A DNA stretch of 32,591 nucleotides from positions 1-32,591 of the forward strand of contig NZ_JAURYU010000005.1 in NCBI RefSeq assembly GCF_030653755.1, read 5' to 3'. This document shows, in pieces, positions 17,364 to 25,394 of the stretch (within the stretch, counting starts at the first letter, position 1; each line of letters opens with the position of its first letter). The notes beneath the pieces are model-generated. The model did no database searches. It saw only the letters and a list, made by a program, of their open reading frames with translations, and had not been told where the DNA came from. Made by a program: the position numbers and the translations under genes. Source of the stretch: Methylotenera sp. GTDB taxonomy: Bacteria; Pseudomonadota; Gammaproteobacteria; Burkholderiales; Methylophilaceae.

Positions 17364-18314
17364 ATGTTAATTGGGATTGATGTCGGTGGTACAAATCTAC
17401 GTTTAGGTCTAGTCGATGTTGCAAGCTCAGCTGAGTTAATCAAGCCGCATTTAGTTGAGGAAATACGTTTTCAGGCGGATTTCTCTAGTTTCTGTCAATT
17501 ACACCAGCATGCACCAGCGCAGGCATGGCAGACAATACTTGAGACTATTGTCAATGCAATTAATAGAGTACGGGACCAATATCCTGAAGTATCTGCTGTT
17601 GGTATTGGCTTTCCGGGGTTTATCGATCCCCATACACAAGTGATTTCACAATCGCCCAATTTACCTGGTTTACATCAGGTTGATTTAACTACAGATTTAA
17701 GTGCGTTAATCGGCTTGCCAGTAATCACTGAGAACGACGCTCTGGCCGCAGCTTATGGTGAGTATGTGATGCACCCATCTCGACTTAAAAACTTAATCTA
17801 CATGGGGTTAGGCACTGGGGTTGGTGGTGGTTTGATTTTAAATGGGCGTCCATTTCAAGGGGCGCATGGTGTCGCGATGGAAGTGGGGCATATTATCGTG
17901 CATGATGGCGGCAGATTATGCGGCTGTGGGAATCATGGCTGCATGGAGCAATATGCCTCAGCTAGTGGGGTGGCAATCAGCTATTTTGAGGCCACCCAAC
18001 AACATTGCACCGCTGCTGATATTGCTGGCCGTGCCAAGCTGGGTGATCTAGCAGCAGTTGCTGCATACGCATTGGCAGGTAAGTCACTCGCACAAGCATT
18101 AGCACAAGTACTAAAGGTGATTGATGTGACCGATGTTGTACTGGGCGGAGGCATGAGCGCAGCATGGACTTTGATGGCGTCCTCTTTTCAGCAACAGTTA
18201 ACACACGATTTGATCCCAGCTTTACGCGGCAAGGTGAACCTGCGTATTTCTAATATGGGAGATCAGGCTGGTATTGTCGGTGCAGCAATGTTAGCATCAA
18301 GCCTAAATGGATAA
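17364..18314 (+). CDS. glk: ROK-family glucokinase
   Basis: Phosphorylates glucose to glucose-6-phosphate. The ROK features are the phosphate-1 loop LIGIDVGGTNLRLG, the base ENDALAAA (catalytic Asp), the GLGTGVGGG phosphate-2 motif, and the zinc site GH...CGCGNHGCMEQYAS. Two in-frame ATGs, 17358 and 17364, are possible. AAGGG at 17351-17355 is 8 bases before 17364 but only 2 before 17358, so I use 17364 (316 residues). The longer ORF reaching into malQ is not needed. No DNA-binding helix-turn-helix is present at the N-terminus, so it is an enzyme rather than a ROK repressor. Glucose specificity is inferred from the malQ and pgi context; another hexose (fructose, ManNAc) is possible. Confidence 0.9.
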   Translation: MLIGIDVGGTNLRLGLVDVASSAELIKPHLVEEIRFQADFSSFCQLHQHAPAQAWQTILETIVNAINRVRDQYPEVSAVGIGFPGFIDPHTQVISQSPNLPGLHQVDLTTDLSALIGLPVITENDALAAAYGEYVMHPSRLKNLIYMGLGTGVGGGLILNGRPFQGAHGVAMEVGHIIVHDGGRLCGCGNHGCMEQYASASGVAISYFEATQQHCTAADIAGRAKLGDLAAVAAYALAGKSLAQALAQVLKVIDVTDVVLGGGMSAAWTLMASSFQQQLTHDLIPALRGKVNLRISNMGDQAGIVGAAMLASSLNG

Positions 18315-18389
18315 AGTTATTTCAGCTTAAACTACTTTATTGTCATTGGGTGTAGGTTCTTGATATTCTACTATTGGAGGTAATATTTG

Positions 18390-20894
18390 ATGATAGAAGT
18401 AGGGTCCAACGAACTGAATCAGCAGTTTGATGATAATGCTGATATTCAAAGCGTTTCAGATTACTTATTTTTATTTCAAACCTTTTTTGACACCTCCTTA
18501 GATAATATCGCTGTTTATGGACCAGTAGGTCAGCAAGTTTACGCTAATGCTACCTTACTAAATACTTTAAATATAAAGAAGCATGCAGGTGTTGACTATG
18601 TTGATCTCAAAGGTCAGCGCGCATTTGAGCATTATTATGAAGCAATTAATCGAACGCTTACTACAGGTGAATCATGTGCTATTTTGCTTAATTTTCAACA
18701 TGATAGCCTTTCTCGAGTAATTTATGACCTTGTTAATCTCTCCGCAATAAAAAATCAAAAAAACCAAGTCATTGGTGTCATCGCAGTAGGTCGGGATCTC
18801 GACTTTTATCAATTGCAGCAAAATCAAAAAATTGAACAACGTGAGCAGTATTTACGTGCATTGATGGATACGTTTCCCTTTATTGTATGGATGAAAGACA
18901 AGGCTGGACGCTTTTTAGCAACAAATCATAAGTTTGTAGAGGTGGTTGGCGCTAAGCACTATAAAGATTTAGAAGGTAAAACAGATTTTGACCTATTTCC
19001 CACAGGGATGGCGCAAGGCTATGTGAGTGATGATAATGAAATTTTAGAAACTGGCGTGCCTAAAAGTGTGAACGAGCAGATAAAAAGAGCTTCTGGAGAA
19101 GTTTACTGGGCAGAAACTTATAAATCACCAGTTGAGCTAGATGGTGAAGTGATTGGTACAGTTGGATTTTCACGCGATATTACCGAAAAACAGTATCTGC
19201 AGTCTGAAATCACTAAGCAACATAATGCTTATCAGTCTTTAGTAAAAAACTTACCGACGACAGTTATCCGTTACAACCTTGAGGGTAAACGGATTTTTGT
19301 GAACTCACGTTGCCATGAAGCTTATGGTGTAGACGTCCCTTATGAGCTAAACAAAACACCACTTGAGTTGTGGAGCCCCTATATCGTTAATATGACGGGG
19401 GAAGCTTTTATGGCTGAGTTAATGGAGGTGATGCAATTTAATGTGCAGAAGACGCTAGAAATTCATAGTGTACATGAAGAAACCTTTGTTGTGCATCAGG
19501 TGCGTATCGTGCCTGAACTTGATGAGATGCATCAGGTATGTGGGGCATTAACAATTGCCACAGATATTACCGAAGTAGCTGAGTATAGGCGCAAGATCGA
19601 AAATATGGCGTTTCATGATCAGTTGACTGGCTTGCCTAATCGAACATTATTTTCACAAAAGCTATCAGCAGCAATTGATAAGGCTAAAGCAGATAACAGT
19701 ATGTTTGCTTTGATGATGATTGATTTGGATCAGTTTAAATCAATTAATGACACCATGGGGCACGCCATAGGGGATAAGTTGTTGATTGATGTGGCTAAAA
19801 GAGTATCTAATAATATTGAAAAGCATTATGCATGCGCACGGCTTGGCGGTGATGAATTTATTATTCTAGTTGAGCCATTAATGAATCGTGCGCAAGTGGA
19901 GCATATGTCAAACACTTTGCTCAATCAGATAATGCAAGTTTATCTGATTGAGGGGGCAGAGTATTTCATTTCAGCGAGCATTGGTATCTCATATTATCCA
20001 GATGATAGTGTCGATATGAACGACTTACTCAAATATGCGGACTCAGCCATGTATTACGCAAAGAAAAATGGACGTAATCGGTACCAAGCTTATTCGCCAA
20101 ATCTGACGGAATCAATACAGCAACGTTTCAATATAGAAACAGAGCTGAGAAGAGCCATTGAAAATAACGAGATTTATTTGGAGTATCAACCGATTGTTGA
20201 TATTGCGAGTAAGCAAGTGATGGGATTAGAAACACTTTGTCGATGGAATAGTCGTAAATTGGGGGTAGTGTCGCCAATTGTTTTTATTCAAATTGCTGAA
20301 GAAACAGGCATGATAGTTGAATTGGGTCACTGGATTATGCGGGAGGCTTTTAGAGCTGCGCGCTTAATCAATACGCAACTTAAGCAGCCAGTATCTGTTT
20401 CAGTTAACTTATCAGCCCGCCAATTTTTTGAGATTGACTTCGTCTATCAGGTAGGTCATTTGTTGCAAGAACAACAATGTAACCCTGCTTGGATTAAATT
20501 TGAAATCACTGAAAGCTTGTTATTGGAAAGTAACCAGCAGGTGTTAAAGGCTCTGGATGCCTTTAACGATCTTGGTATTAAAATCTCGCTTGATGACTTT
20601 GGCACTGGTCAGTCCGCGCTTGCTTATTTGAGTAAATTTCCTATTCATCAAGTGAAAATTGATTATTCTTTTGTTAAAGAAATTGCTAATAATGCCAATA
20701 ATGCGCTTCTGGTTAAAGCGATTATTGCACTTACTGCTACTTTAAATAAAGAGCTGGTGGCAGAGGGCGTAGAGACGACGGAGCAAGCTGCACTTTTAGC
20801 GTCATACAACTGTAAGTATGCTCAAGGTTATTTGTATTCGAAGTCGATTGGCTTGGAGGCTGTTCAAGCGTATTTGCTTTTAGGAGAGGTGTAA
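18390..20894 (+). CDS. Cytosolic PAS-PAS-PAS-GGDEF-EAL cyclic-di-GMP protein
   Basis: A c-di-GMP turnover protein of 834 residues without membrane helices. It has three PAS-like regions (about 25-140, 150-270 with a PAC end SRDITEK, 280-400 with TDITEV), GGDEF (about 405-568) with an intact GGDEF motif at 486-490, and EAL (about 580-830). No RxxD inhibitory site precedes GGDEF. In the EAL domain the signature reads ETL (614-616), but the metal and catalytic residues EITE (705-708), DDFGTG (735-740), K756 and EGVE (792-795) are kept, so phosphodiesterase activity is plausible. GGAGG at 18376-18380 supports ATG 18390 rather than TTG 18387. It starts 75 bp after glk on the same strand; a regulatory tie to glycogen is unproven. 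Confidence 0.93.
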   Translation: MIEVGSNELNQQFDDNADIQSVSDYLFLFQTFFDTSLDNIAVYGPVGQQVYANATLLNTLNIKKHAGVDYVDLKGQRAFEHYYEAINRTLTTGESCAILLNFQHDSLSRVIYDLVNLSAIKNQKNQVIGVIAVGRDLDFYQLQQNQKIEQREQYLRALMDTFPFIVWMKDKAGRFLATNHKFVEVVGAKHYKDLEGKTDFDLFPTGMAQGYVSDDNEILETGVPKSVNEQIKRASGEVYWAETYKSPVELDGEVIGTVGFSRDITEKQYLQSEITKQHNAYQSLVKNLPTTVIRYNLEGKRIFVNSRCHEAYGVDVPYELNKTPLELWSPYIVNMTGEAFMAELMEVMQFNVQKTLEIHSVHEETFVVHQVRIVPELDEMHQVCGALTIATDITEVAEYRRKIENMAFHDQLTGLPNRTLFSQKLSAAIDKAKADNSMFALMMIDLDQFKSINDTMGHAIGDKLLIDVAKRVSNNIEKHYACARLGGDEFIILVEPLMNRAQVEHMSNTLLNQIMQVYLIEGAEYFISASIGISYYPDDSVDMNDLLKYADSAMYYAKKNGRNRYQAYSPNLTESIQQRFNIETELRRAIENNEIYLEYQPIVDIASKQVMGLETLCRWNSRKLGVVSPIVFIQIAEETGMIVELGHWIMREAFRAARLINTQLKQPVSVSVNLSARQFFEIDFVYQVGHLLQEQQCNPAWIKFEITESLLLESNQQVLKALDAFNDLGIKISLDDFGTGQSALAYLSKFPIHQVKIDYSFVKEIANNANNALLVKAIIALTATLNKELVAEGVETTEQAALLASYNCKYAQGYLYSKSIGLEAVQAYLLLGEV

Positions 20895-20931
20895 ACTTTT
20901 AGCTGAATTATAAATTAGCGTACTGGAAGCG

Positions 20932-22008
20932 TTATGATAAATGGCGACCCAGTGCCCAACGCACATGTTCTTGAACAATGTCACTTTCGTGATTAAGTCG
21001 TTGCTTGAGTGCGTTGATAATTTCTGGAGTTGTATCTGCGTTACCTAAGCCTACGGCAATATTTCTTAACCATTGTGTATAGCCTATTCTATAAATGGCA
21101 CTACCTGCCATTTTTAATTTGAACTCGTCTTCTGTCCAATTAAAGCAGTCAATCAGACTAACGTCATCTAAACCATGTTTCACAGCAAAGTCTGGCTCTT
21201 TGGTGACTTCTGCAAATTTATTCCATGGGCAATAAAGTTGACAGTCATCGCAACCATATACACGGTTGCCAATTAAAGGGCGATACTCCACTGGAATGCT
21301 GCTTTTTAGCTCAATGGTCAGGTATGAGATGCAACGTCTGGCGTCTACCTCGTAAGGCGCGGTAATGGCCAGTGTAGGGCACACTTCTATACATTTGCTA
21401 CAACTGCCGCAGTGGTTGCTCGCTGGCTCATCAATGGACAGTGGTAAATTAGTGTATATCTCACCTAGGAAGAACCAAGAGCCATTGTTTTTGTCGATGA
21501 GTAATGTGTGCTTTCCGCGCCATCCAATGCCCGCTTTTTCAGCCAAAGCAACTTCAAGCACGGGGGCGCTATCAGTAAATACACGGTATTCAAACTGGCT
21601 TACGTGGTAATGGTGTAATTCACTTTGAATCTTTTCACATAACTTTTGTAATTTGTTGCGCACGACCTTATGGTAATCACGGCCGAGTGCGTAACGTGAA
21701 ATAAAAGCTTTTTGATTATTTTGTAAAATTGACTCACTATTTTTAGCCTGAGGTGGCAGGTAATCAAGCCGTGCTGAAATAATGCGTTGAGTATTTGGGA
21801 TTAATTCATTTGGCCGAGTTCGTTTAACGCCATGTTTTGCCATATAATCCATATCACCATGAAAACCTTTTTCAACCCAATCTTGATGATTAGATTCTGC
21901 AGTTTGCAGGTTGGTGTCTGTAATGCCGATTTGATTAAAGCCAAGTTCAAGCCCCCAATTTTTAATGGCATGGCTCAAATCGCTCAAGTTTTTAGTAGAA
22001 TTGCTCAT
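20932..22008 (-). CDS. queG: Epoxyqueuosine reductase QueG
   Basis: Performs the last step of queuosine synthesis at tRNA position 34, reducing epoxyqueuosine with cobalamin and two [4Fe-4S] clusters. The 358-residue protein aligns from its first residues (LSDLSHAIKNWGLELGF) with known QueG. The cluster motifs CGSCSKCIEVCP and CDDCQLYCPW are intact, and a C-terminal HEAT-like segment follows. ATG at 22008 gives the family N-terminus; the ORF continues upstream to 22098 but that part is antisense to tsaE and unlike QueG. Its start codon overlaps that of tsaE on the opposite strand. It is convergent with the GGDEF-EAL gene (37-bp gap). Confidence 0.95.
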   Translation of the reverse strand: MSNSTKNLSDLSHAIKNWGLELGFNQIGITDTNLQTAESNHQDWVEKGFHGDMDYMAKHGVKRTRPNELIPNTQRIISARLDYLPPQAKNSESILQNNQKAFISRYALGRDYHKVVRNKLQKLCEKIQSELHHYHVSQFEYRVFTDSAPVLEVALAEKAGIGWRGKHTLLIDKNNGSWFFLGEIYTNLPLSIDEPASNHCGSCSKCIEVCPTLAITAPYEVDARRCISYLTIELKSSIPVEYRPLIGNRVYGCDDCQLYCPWNKFAEVTKEPDFAVKHGLDDVSLIDCFNWTEDEFKLKMAGSAIYRIGYTQWLRNIAVGLGNADTTPEIINALKQRLNHESDIVQEHVRWALGRHLS

Positions 22009-22495
22009 GGATAATAATTTTACACTTGAATTGGTGGATGAGGCGGCAACACTCGCATTAGGATCTGCTTTAGGCACAGCAATCATGCCTAATCTCACTA
22101 TTTATTTACATGGCGATCTTGGTGCAGGCAAAACTACTTTAGTTAGAGGCTTACTGCGCGGACTTGGGTTTAGTGGTAAGGTTAAAAGTCCGACGTATAC
22201 ATTAGTTGAGCCTTATGAAAATCTGATGACAAAAAACGGTGTATTAAATCTGTATCATTTTGATTTATATCGATTTAACGATGAGGAAGAGTGGGAGTCT
22301 GCTGGTTTCAGAGATTATTTTAATGCAGCAAGTGTTTGCTTAATTGAGTGGCCAGAAAAAGCAGCGCATATATTGCCCACGCCAGATGTTGATATTCACT
22401 TTAGGATTAAGCCTTCTGGACGTGATGTGCGCATTGATGGCCATACTTTAACAGCCCAAGCTTTCGTAAAATCTATTAAAGAACTTTGCAACTAA
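22007..22495 (+). CDS. tsaE: tRNA t6A biosynthesis ATPase TsaE
   Basis: The P-loop ATPase partner of TsaB/TsaD in making N6-threonylcarbamoyladenosine on ANN-decoding tRNAs. The 162-residue product has Walker A GDLGAGKT (36-43) and the downstream SPTYTLVEPY and HFDLYR motifs of the family. ATG 22007 gives a standard N-terminus (MDNNFTLELV); the ORF extends to 21965 but would run antisense through queG. No clear Shine-Dalgarno precedes the start. The stop codon overlaps the amiC start as TAATG, suggesting translational coupling. Confidence 0.95.
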   Translation: MDNNFTLELVDEAATLALGSALGTAIMPNLTIYLHGDLGAGKTTLVRGLLRGLGFSGKVKSPTYTLVEPYENLMTKNGVLNLYHFDLYRFNDEEEWESAGFRDYFNAASVCLIEWPEKAAHILPTPDVDIHFRIKPSGRDVRIDGHTLTAQAFVKSIKELCN

Positions 22496-23934
22496 TGCCA
22501 ATCACTCAATACTGTTTCTCAAAATTACTTTCTATCACAATTTTGCTGAGTTGTTTATTGCTCACTGCAACAGCTCAAGCAAATACTGTGACTGCTGTAC
22601 GTATTTGGCCTGCTGATATTTATACAAGAATTACGATAGAAGCCGAGAAGCCCATTCTTTATAAAATGACGACCTTGAAAGATCCTGAGCGCGTCGTGGT
22701 TGATGTTGAAGACATAGATTTAAACGTAGTCATTAAGGCATTGAGTGAGAAGGTTTCAGAAAGCGACCCCTATATTTCTAAAATTAGAGTAGCTAATTTT
22801 AAGCCTAAGGTCGTACGTCTAGTAGTAGATTTAAAGTCTGAAGTTAAACCAGCTATATTCACCTTACCACCAGCTGGGGATTATAAACATCGCTTAGTAT
22901 TAGATATTTATCCCACTAAAGATTCGCTAATGGCGATGCTTGATGAGCGTGATAACCCAGACCAAATCGCTGATGTTTCTGCTACGAATAAAACCGCACA
23001 AGTAGTTACCTTGCCACCATCAACTGATGCGCCTGTCACCATTGCTTCTGATGGTAATTCTGCGAATGCCCTGAAAATAGACGAGAATCCCAATGTCACT
23101 GGAAACATAGGCAATGTGGGTGAGGCTGCCCAGCCAGCAAGCCAAACGTCAGCTACAGCTGTACCACAGTCAGATATTACCAAAGAAAAATTGGAGAATA
23201 AACCATTAACTAAAGGCTTACGCCAAATTACCATTGCGATTGACCCTGGACATGGTGGCGAAGATCCAGGCGCAATCGGTGCTACGGGTAGCCGTGAAAA
23301 AGAAATTACTTTGTTAATTGCTAAGAAACTAAAGGCAAAAATCGATGAAGAACCTAATATGCGCGCTGTGCTCACTCGTGATGGTGATTACTTTATACCT
23401 TTGCATATGCGTGTTCTTAAGGCCAGGAAATTACAAGCAGATTTATTTATCTCCATTCATGCTGATGCGTTCACTAATCCAGCTGCTCACGGCTCATCTG
23501 TATTTGCATTGTCTGAAAAAGGCGCCACAAGCGCGAGCGCACGTTATTTGGCAAACAAAGAAAATCAGTCTGACTTAATAGGGGGCGTGAGCTTAAATGT
23601 AAAAGATCCGTTGCTCGCCAGAACTTTATTAGATTTGTCTCAAACTGCAACGATTAACGATAGCTTGAAACTTGGTAAAGTGGTACTAGGTAATATCGGT
23701 GAGATTAATAAATTACATAAGAATCATGTAGAGCAGGCTGGTTTTGCAGTTTTAAAATCACCTGATATCCCTTCTATTCTTGTTGAGACTGCATTTATTA
23801 GCAACCCTGAAGAGGAGCGTAAGCTTAATGATGGGGCGTATCAAGATAAATTGGTTATGTCGATTTTAACTGGCATCAAAAAATATTTTTCAACCAATCC
23901 CGCACTCGCTAGAACAAAAGTTGCGTTGGATTAG
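22495..23934 (+). CDS. amiC: N-acetylmuramoyl-L-alanine amidase AmiC
   Basis: A periplasmic zinc amidase that splits peptidoglycan between daughter cells. The 479-residue precursor has a Sec-type signal peptide (about 1-29, cleavage near AQA), with no twin-arginine, unlike E. coli AmiC. An AMIN domain for septal targeting follows (about 30-135), then a low-complexity linker (about 140-235), and the Amidase_3 domain (about 240-465). The zinc ligands are H253 (DPGHGG), E268 (REKE) and H322 (SIHAD), and the catalytic Glu is E431 (LVETAF). There is no LysM domain, so it is AmiC-like rather than AmiB-like. ATG 22495 overlaps the tsaE stop (TAATG), a more likely start than TTG 22486. Confidence 0.94.
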   Translation: MPITQYCFSKLLSITILLSCLLLTATAQANTVTAVRIWPADIYTRITIEAEKPILYKMTTLKDPERVVVDVEDIDLNVVIKALSEKVSESDPYISKIRVANFKPKVVRLVVDLKSEVKPAIFTLPPAGDYKHRLVLDIYPTKDSLMAMLDERDNPDQIADVSATNKTAQVVTLPPSTDAPVTIASDGNSANALKIDENPNVTGNIGNVGEAAQPASQTSATAVPQSDITKEKLENKPLTKGLRQITIAIDPGHGGEDPGAIGATGSREKEITLLIAKKLKAKIDEEPNMRAVLTRDGDYFIPLHMRVLKARKLQADLFISIHADAFTNPAAHGSSVFALSEKGATSASARYLANKENQSDLIGGVSLNVKDPLLARTLLDLSQTATINDSLKLGKVVLGNIGEINKLHKNHVEQAGFAVLKSPDIPSILVETAFISNPEEERKLNDGAYQDKLVMSILTGIKKYFSTNPALARTKVALD

Positions 23935-23996
23935 TTTAAGCACTAACCTAGATATAACTCTGCGTAAAGAATTAGCACTACTCTAAAAGGGGCGCT

Positions 23997-25358
23997 ATGG
24001 AACTCACATTTTTAGGTGCAACAGGCACGGTCACTGGTTCAAAGTATCTGTTAAAAAGTGGCACAAAACATATCTTGATTGATTGTGGTTTGTTTCAAGG
24101 GCTCAAACAGTTGCGACTAAAAAACTGGTCTAAGCTGCCTATTAACCCATCAAAAATTGATGCGGTTGTGCTAACGCATGCACATATTGATCACAGCGGT
24201 TATTTACCTTTGCTGGTTAAAAATGGGTTCTCTGGTAAGGTCTATTGCAGTGAAGGTACGGCTGATTTGTGCAAAATTATGTTGCCAGATTCCGCGCATT
24301 TACAAGAGGAAGAAGCAGAGTACGCAAATCGTCGTGGTTTCTCTAAGCATCATCCTGCGCTACCTTTGTATACCAAAGAGGATGCCGAAAATGCACTCGC
24401 GTTGCTAACCCCAATCAGCTTTGAGCAGGATGTGGATTTGGGGGATGGTTTAACACTCAGACTTTCACCCAGTGGTCATATTTTGGGGTCTGCATTCGTA
24501 CGCATTCATCATCAAAAGACTTCTGTCCTGTTTTCGGGTGATATCGGCCGTGAAAACGATATTTTGATGAAGCCTCCCGTTCGAATCAAGCAAGCAGACT
24601 ATTTGCTTGTTGAATCTACTTACGGCAATCGTTTGCATCAAAATGATGATCCCAAGGTTAAATTAGCGGCAATTATTAATAAGACGGTGAAGCGCAAGGG
24701 CGTGGTTGTCATTCCTGTTTTTGCTGTAGGTAGAGCGCAAGAGTTATTGTATTACATTCACTTATTGAAAACCTCAGGTGCGATTGCAGCAGATATACCG
24801 GTCTATTTAAATAGCCCAATGGCTGTAGATGCCACTGAAATTTTTAATCTTTATCATGGTGAGCATCGCTTGAGTGCTGAGCAATGTAGTGCGCTGTTTC
24901 ATACTGCGCATATGGTCAATAGTATAGAGCAATCTAAAGCGCTTAATGAAGCCAAAGGCCCGATGATTATTTTATCAGCTAGTGGTATGGCTTCTGGAGG
25001 GCGGGTTGTGCATCATTTAAAAGCTTTCGCACCTAAACCTAATAACACCATTTTGTTTGTCGGGTTTCAGGCAGCGGGGACCAGAGGTGCTGCGATGTTA
25101 GATGGTGCAGAAAGCATTAAAATTCATGGTGAATATATTCCAGTACGCGCCAGTGTTGAGTTGATTTCTAATCTTTCTGCACATGCTGATTACTCGGAAA
25201 TATTGGATTGGTTAGGTGGTTTTGAAACGCCACCTAAAAAAACTTTCATCGTACATGGAGAGCCTGTCGCCGCGGATTCGATGCGACGCCATATCGAAGA
25301 GGAATTGCACTGGCAAGTAGAGGTTCCTGAGTATCTGGAAACGGTGACGCTAGACTAA
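23997..25358 (+). CDS. Beta-CASP metallo-beta-lactamase-fold RNase
   Basis: A 453-residue member of the CPSF/YSH1-like MBL-fold RNA nuclease family, expected to cut RNA endo- or 3'/5'-exonucleolytically. MBL motif 2 is HAHIDHSG (H61, H63, D65, H66); motif 3 is SPSGHILGS, and motif 4 is SGDIGREND. The beta-CASP insert includes PVFAVGRAQE and ILSASGMASGGRV, and the C-terminal Zn motif is SAHADYSE. A start with AGGGG upstream is clear. It lies 62 bp after amiC on the same strand and faces an SUV3-like helicase gene tail-to-tail (36-bp gap). Related bacterial proteins (e.g. Thermus TTHA0252) degrade RNA; the substrate here is unknown. Confidence 0.93.
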   Translation: MELTFLGATGTVTGSKYLLKSGTKHILIDCGLFQGLKQLRLKNWSKLPINPSKIDAVVLTHAHIDHSGYLPLLVKNGFSGKVYCSEGTADLCKIMLPDSAHLQEEEAEYANRRGFSKHHPALPLYTKEDAENALALLTPISFEQDVDLGDGLTLRLSPSGHILGSAFVRIHHQKTSVLFSGDIGRENDILMKPPVRIKQADYLLVESTYGNRLHQNDDPKVKLAAIINKTVKRKGVVVIPVFAVGRAQELLYYIHLLKTSGAIAADIPVYLNSPMAVDATEIFNLYHGEHRLSAEQCSALFHTAHMVNSIEQSKALNEAKGPMIILSASGMASGGRVVHHLKAFAPKPNNTILFVGFQAAGTRGAAMLDGAESIKIHGEYIPVRASVELISNLSAHADYSEILDWLGGFETPPKKTFIVHGEPVAADSMRRHIEEELHWQVEVPEYLETVTLD

Positions 25359-25394
25359 TTAAATGACTATCTGTTAATTGACTGTATTAGCAAG

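Noticed and set aside
22009-22098. Longer QueG start at 22098
   Set aside because: The extra 30 residues are antisense to the TsaE N-terminal and P-loop region and do not match QueG.
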